This document shows, piece by piece, positions 6,370 to 9,427 of a stretch of DNA of 9,427 bases. The notes beneath the pieces were generated by a model that saw nothing but the letters and a program-made list of their open reading frames with translations, made no database searches and had not been told where the DNA came from. Made by a program: the position numbers and the translations under genes. This stretch comes from CAZDUS01 sp964609375. GTDB taxonomy: Bacteria > Verrucomicrobiota > Kiritimatiellia > CAIKKV01 > CAITUY01. The stretch covers positions 1 through 9,427 of the forward strand of contig CAZSSA010000087.1 of the NCBI GenBank assembly GCA_964609375.1. Reading direction: 5' to 3'. The number at the start of each line of letters is the position of its first letter. Within the stretch, counting starts at the first letter, position 1.

Positions 6370-7557
6370 TTAGAATGTCGCTTTCACGCCCAAGTCAACG
6401 GTATTCCGGTCAAACGACTCACGCACATCGGAATCCCAGTTCTCGTAGGTGTAGGCGCCCGTCAGGGACCACATGCGATTAACCTTGAAGTTGCCGCGCA
6501 AGGTGCCCGTCCCGAGCGTGTCGGATCCCCCAGGCAGATCTTCGCCTTCCTCATCATAGTCACCATCACTGTATTGTCCCTGCAGAGTCACGGTCAACCG
6601 CGCTGTCACATCGTGATCCACCGCACCCCAGACGCTTGTCAACTTCTGAACCGAATAGGGCCGCACATACGGCGCAAAGAACCCGTACATTGTCCCTAAT
6701 CGAATCCGTGTCGGCGATGCCGCACGCAACGTCACTTCCGCTGACCCGTAGACGGTGTCTTGTGAATCCATATCTGATTCATCATATTCTGCCGTCTGGT
6801 AACCACCCATCACTTTCCCAGTCAAATCAGGACTAAAGACCTTCTCGGCACCCAAGGCATAGGTCATCACCAGGGATCCACGTTCCCGGACCTTGGATTC
6901 ATTGCTGAAGTCCGTGATGCCAACCATGCCGAACAAATTCACCCCTGCCCCCATGAGGTACTTGAGATAAGCTTCCCCCTTCAGGGTATCTTCATCCTGC
7001 TCGTCGGCAACATCCCCCTCCGTATAGCGCTTGATAACGCTTTCGCCCATCACATAGGTACCCACTTTGGGAACCACTTCAGTCGTCAAGCCAACCTTCG
7101 CCGCATTCAACCAATAATTGGCACTTTGCCGAACGCTTGTGCCACCAACGGTGATATCAGGATCATCCGTATAGGTAACCGTATCGGCCATATCAACGTT
7201 CACTCGCGGCGTCACCATGTGCTTGAAATCGACACCAGCCACCCCGTACAGCTCCTGATCATTCTGGGGATTACCCTCCTCGGTCGACCGGGGGTTGCTG
7301 TGCCACTTCACACTCGGCGCCAAAAACAAATTTAAAAGCGTCCGCTCCCCATCCCGCCAGCGAAGATCACCGCGAACCTCTCCGTTAACATCAAAATTGG
7401 ACTCCTTGTCATTCGCCACCCCATCACGATTGTCGGTGTATTGCACACCCACTCCCGTTGAAATTGACCAGGGATCGCTCGCGCGTTCCTGGGCAATGAC
7501 CCCTGCCGACACCATCAAGAACCCCATCACCAGAACGACCGATTGCATCATTTTCAT
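6370..7557 (-). CDS. Outer-membrane beta-barrel protein of the polysaccharide export operon (BBP2-like)
   Basis: This 395-residue protein is predicted to be an integral outer-membrane barrel. A signal peptide of about 22 residues (MKMMQSVVLVMGFLMVSAGVIA, cleaved before QERAS) is followed by alternating polar/hydrophobic strands with acidic loops (for example YDESDMDSQD and DGDYDEEGEDLPGG). The protein ends in VKATF, the C-terminal Phe typical of Bam-inserted barrels. Length and composition resemble the putative beta-barrel porin-2 (BBP2) group, often found in exopolysaccharide loci; that assignment is by resemblance only. Being first in an operon with Wzc-like and Wza-like genes, it may be the outer-membrane pore for the polymer. 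I chose ATG at 7557 because GGAGG (7566-7570) lies 8 nt upstream; the ATG at 7572 overlaps that site. Confidence 0.85.
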   Translation of the reverse strand: MKMMQSVVLVMGFLMVSAGVIAQERASDPWSISTGVGVQYTDNRDGVANDKESNFDVNGEVRGDLRWRDGERTLLNLFLAPSVKWHSNPRSTEEGNPQNDQELYGVAGVDFKHMVTPRVNVDMADTVTYTDDPDITVGGTSVRQSANYWLNAAKVGLTTEVVPKVGTYVMGESVIKRYTEGDVADEQDEDTLKGEAYLKYLMGAGVNLFGMVGITDFSNESKVRERGSLVMTYALGAEKVFSPDLTGKVMGGYQTAEYDESDMDSQDTVYGSAEVTLRAASPTRIRLGTMYGFFAPYVRPYSVQKLTSVWGAVDHDVTARLTVTLQGQYSDGDYDEEGEDLPGGSDTLGTGTLRGNFKVNRMWSLTGAYTYENWDSDVRESFDRNTVDLGVKATF

Positions 7558-7565
7558 TTGATATT

Positions 7566-7570
7566 CCTCC
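7566..7570 (-). promoter_or_regulatory. Ribosome binding site deciding the beta-barrel start
   Basis: GGAGG on the minus strand is 8 nt before the ATG at 7557, which gives a clean signal peptide. The ATG five codons upstream (7572) immediately precedes this site and cannot use it. Confidence 0.75.
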
Positions 7571-7614
7571 ATCGATAACGCTTAAACGAATCCTATACCC
7601 ATCAGTATTCTGGG

Positions 7615-7643
7615 ATTGTTGCGAAGCCGGTCACTCAAGTCAA
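7615..7643 (-). promoter_or_regulatory. Candidate sigma70-type promoter of the export operon
   Basis: On the minus strand, TTGACT (7643-7638) and AACAAT (7620-7615) are separated by 17 nt. The elements lie 58-86 nt upstream of the barrel start and just after the vWA gene. The -35 matches consensus at 5 of 6 positions and the -10 at 4 of 6. A leader of about 50 nt would result. It would make the export genes independent of the vWA gene, after which I see no intrinsic terminator. Confidence 0.5.
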
Positions 7644-7676
7644 TTGAAAACGTTGTAAAATAAGACAGCCCGATCC

Positions 7677-9427
7677 TCACCGCGTCAATTCATTCCGGTA
7701 GGGGATCTTGATTCCGTAATCCTTCCTAAGCTGCTTAAGCTCAACCATTAAACCGTCATTACGGGTCTTGGTGTGCTCCCCAATCAGGGCATATACCTTC
7801 TGCCATGCCCAGTCCGTCTGAATCCCCTTGTCACCTTCCATCGCCTTCGATAGATCAATATCAAACACCATATCGCACTGAATGTCATCCGCACGCCCAG
7901 TGGCTTGGAATATCAACTGACGCGCCGCCTTGGGAAAACGCCCGAACAACACCAACGGTCGATCCAGATAAAGATTGCTGGTCAATGCCGGATAAGCCTC
8001 GCACCACACCTGCCCTGCAAATCGGAATCTCACATCCGATAACACAGGACGACTAACCTCCCGAACCTGCGCCTCAAGGACCGCTGGAATATCCCACCGC
8101 CCTGTCTTGACAATGAATGTATCCCCACGGTTTCGGTAACTCAGCAAGTCCAGCAAATACGCATTCGCTCCTGCATAGGTGCCCATCGTGAAAACCGATA
8201 CCGATCCCTGGTTCTCCTGGCTGAACGTCTCGATAATCTGCGCCCGGTCCGTCAAGCCGACCGTGGCCACCCCATCGCTCACCACCATCGTCACCACAGG
8301 ACGCCCCGACTTCCTCGGCAACTCAAGCAATTCCTTGAGGGACCCGAAAATGTCCGTGTCGCCTGTCGAGCGCATGTCGCCGATGAATTCCCTGGCTTTC
8401 TGCAGGGTATCCGGATTTACCGCCGACCACTCCGGAAAACACCGCTTGGCCACATCTCGGAATTCCACCACATTAAACCGATCATCCGGCCCAAGAAGTT
8501 CCAAGGCCTTGAGCATCCCTTCCCGGCAGAAATAAAGCTTCTGCTCCGTAATGCTCGCCGAAGCATCCTGTACCAGCAGCAAATCCTTATTCAACACCGG
8601 CAGCAATTCATCCGTTCGGCGTTTGATCTCAATACGGCAATACCCATACCGCGAATCCAACGCCGGACGATACACATACACATCGGCCTTGAGATACTTC
8701 TCCAAGGCCTTAAGGACAGAAGCCCTCTGCCTCTCGTCAAATCGCTTGGGCTCCTCTACGATAATCTTTTCAGGACGCCGCCCGCCATCCCCTCCACCCC
8801 CCGCCGAGGCCCGCCCCCACCCGAACCGTGAAGGATCATCAATATAATCATACGACACCCCCACTCCCACCCCCTTGCCAATATCCTCGCGATCCGCGGG
8901 CCCTGCAATATCACCCGCATTGGCTTGCCGTGGAATCGCCGACACATAACGCCGCGGCAGGGCCGCTTTCTCATCATCCACCAGCTTGCGATTAATACTA
9001 AAAACCTCCTGCCTGGGTTCCCACACCGGACGATCAACCGCCACCGGTTCAACCAACCCCTGCTTCTCCCCCGCCAGACTTCCGGCTCCCACTCGCCGCG
9101 GCTCCACATCCGCCTGGTCAATCGGCTTCCGGAATGCCATGGATTCCGCCGCCGAATCACCCGCCACCGTACCGCCTGCCGAATCCGGCCTGAATCGCGC
9201 CGGACGCCGATCCTCTTCACCAGGGGCCGGCTGTAATCGCACATCACGCAATTGCACCGCCACACGCACCTTCTCGGCAAGCATCTCGCGACTGAACCCG
9301 TAAATCGTCAGCCCGGGAAAAACGAGAATCAGCAGCACATGCAACAACAGGGAAAACACCACCGCCAGCAGCGCCCATTGAAGATGACGCCGATGCAGTT
9401 TCCGCCAGACGATTAATGTCCCTGATG
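7677..9427 (-). CDS. vWA-domain protein with TonB-like membrane anchor (5' end outside window)
   Basis: The frame stays open past the GTG at 9362 to the window edge, and the upstream codons (WRKLHRRHLQWALLAV) complete a basic cytoplasmic flank and membrane helix, so the true start is beyond 9427. The helix contains S-LLL-H (Ser codon 9351-9353, His codon 9339-9341), the S-x-x-x-H spacing of the TonB anchor. A long Arg/Pro/Gly-rich linker follows (about residues 45-205 counting from the GTG). The vWA domain (about 255-430) has an intact MIDAS site: DASAS (266-270), the Thr in GDTDIFGS, and the Asp in VVSDGVAT. The C-terminal part, ending LRKDYGIKIPY, resembles inter-alpha-trypsin-inhibitor heavy-chain-like bacterial proteins (YGI-x-T/I-PY). 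It is probably a periplasmic metal-dependent adhesion or assembly protein; the partner is unknown. Confidence 0.85.
   Translation of the reverse strand, partial: SGTLIVWRKLHRRHLQWALLAVVFSLLLHVLLILVFPGLTIYGFSREMLAEKVRVAVQLRDVRLQPAPGEEDRRPARFRPDSAGGTVAGDSAAESMAFRKPIDQADVEPRRVGAGSLAGEKQGLVEPVAVDRPVWEPRQEVFSINRKLVDDEKAALPRRYVSAIPRQANAGDIAGPADREDIGKGVGVGVSYDYIDDPSRFGWGRASAGGGGDGGRRPEKIIVEEPKRFDERQRASVLKALEKYLKADVYVYRPALDSRYGYCRIEIKRRTDELLPVLNKDLLLVQDASASITEQKLYFCREGMLKALELLGPDDRFNVVEFRDVAKRCFPEWSAVNPDTLQKAREFIGDMRSTGDTDIFGSLKELLELPRKSGRPVVTMVVSDGVATVGLTDRAQIIETFSQENQGSVSVFTMGTYAGANAYLLDLLSYRNRGDTFIVKTGRWDIPAVLEAQVREVSRPVLSDVRFRFAGQVWCEAYPALTSNLYLDRPLVLFGRFPKAARQLIFQATGRADDIQCDMVFDIDLSKAMEGDKGIQTDWAWQKVYALIGEHTKTRNDGLMVELKQLRKDYGIKIPYRNELTR

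Noticed and set aside
7558..7572. Upstream ATG as start of the beta-barrel gene
   Set aside because: This ATG immediately precedes the GGAGG site that serves the ATG at 7557, and using it adds an acidic extension to the signal peptide.
1..9427. CRISPR array, insertion sequence or integrated element at the tRNA genes
   Set aside because: I found no regularly spaced repeats, transposase or integrase motifs, and no duplicated tRNA 3' end inside the window.

Overview
The window looks like a chromosomal segment from a Gram-negative bacterium of moderate-to-high GC content. The Gram-negative call rests on a lipobox-bearing polysaccharide export protein, a beta-barrel protein ending in the outer-membrane phenylalanine signal, and a polysaccharide co-polymerase/tyrosine kinase. 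Short OPX plus separate barrel, an Ala-rich coiled-coil protein and a vWA protein with a TonB-type anchor would fit deep-branching lineages such as the PVC group or deltaproteobacteria-like phyla, but I cannot fix the phylum from this sequence. All protein genes that I accept are on the minus strand, so the biological order runs from right to left. I see no insertion sequence, integrase, phage gene or CRISPR array.

Right end (7677-9427): a vWA-domain protein whose reading frame stays open to the window edge, so its start lies outside. Its membrane helix carries an S-x-x-x-H motif as in TonB. Middle (3359-7557): a three-gene surface-polysaccharide export unit, transcribed from a plausible promoter at 7615-7643. 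It has an outer-membrane beta-barrel protein, then a Wzc-like co-polymerase with C-terminal BY-kinase, then a short Wza-like OPX lipoprotein. No glycosyltransferase is present in the window, so synthesis genes must lie elsewhere. The 101-nt gap between barrel and wzc-like gene holds several hairpins, two of them mutually exclusive. Next (2684-3271) is a secreted Ala/Lys-rich coiled-coil protein with a 13-residue poly-threonine tail, with its own candidate promoter (3315-3343) and a good intrinsic terminator (2625-2652). It is followed by a membrane-anchored, TPR-like protein of unknown role (1962-2585).

Left end: housekeeping genes. tRNA-His(GUG) lies on the plus strand at 1896-1973, and its 3' end overlaps the end of the TPR-like gene on the opposite strand. 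Then come tsaB (t6A tRNA modification) and, 10 nt downstream, a cytoplasmic parvulin-type peptidyl-prolyl isomerase. tRNA-Pro(GGG) lies on the minus strand at 4-80.

Working model (inference): the kinase/co-polymerase controls polymer length and export in the inner membrane, the short OPX lipoprotein spans the periplasm, and the separate beta-barrel supplies the outer-membrane pore that a full-length Wza would form by itself. The coiled-coil and TPR-like proteins are candidate accessory envelope proteins, linked to export only by position.
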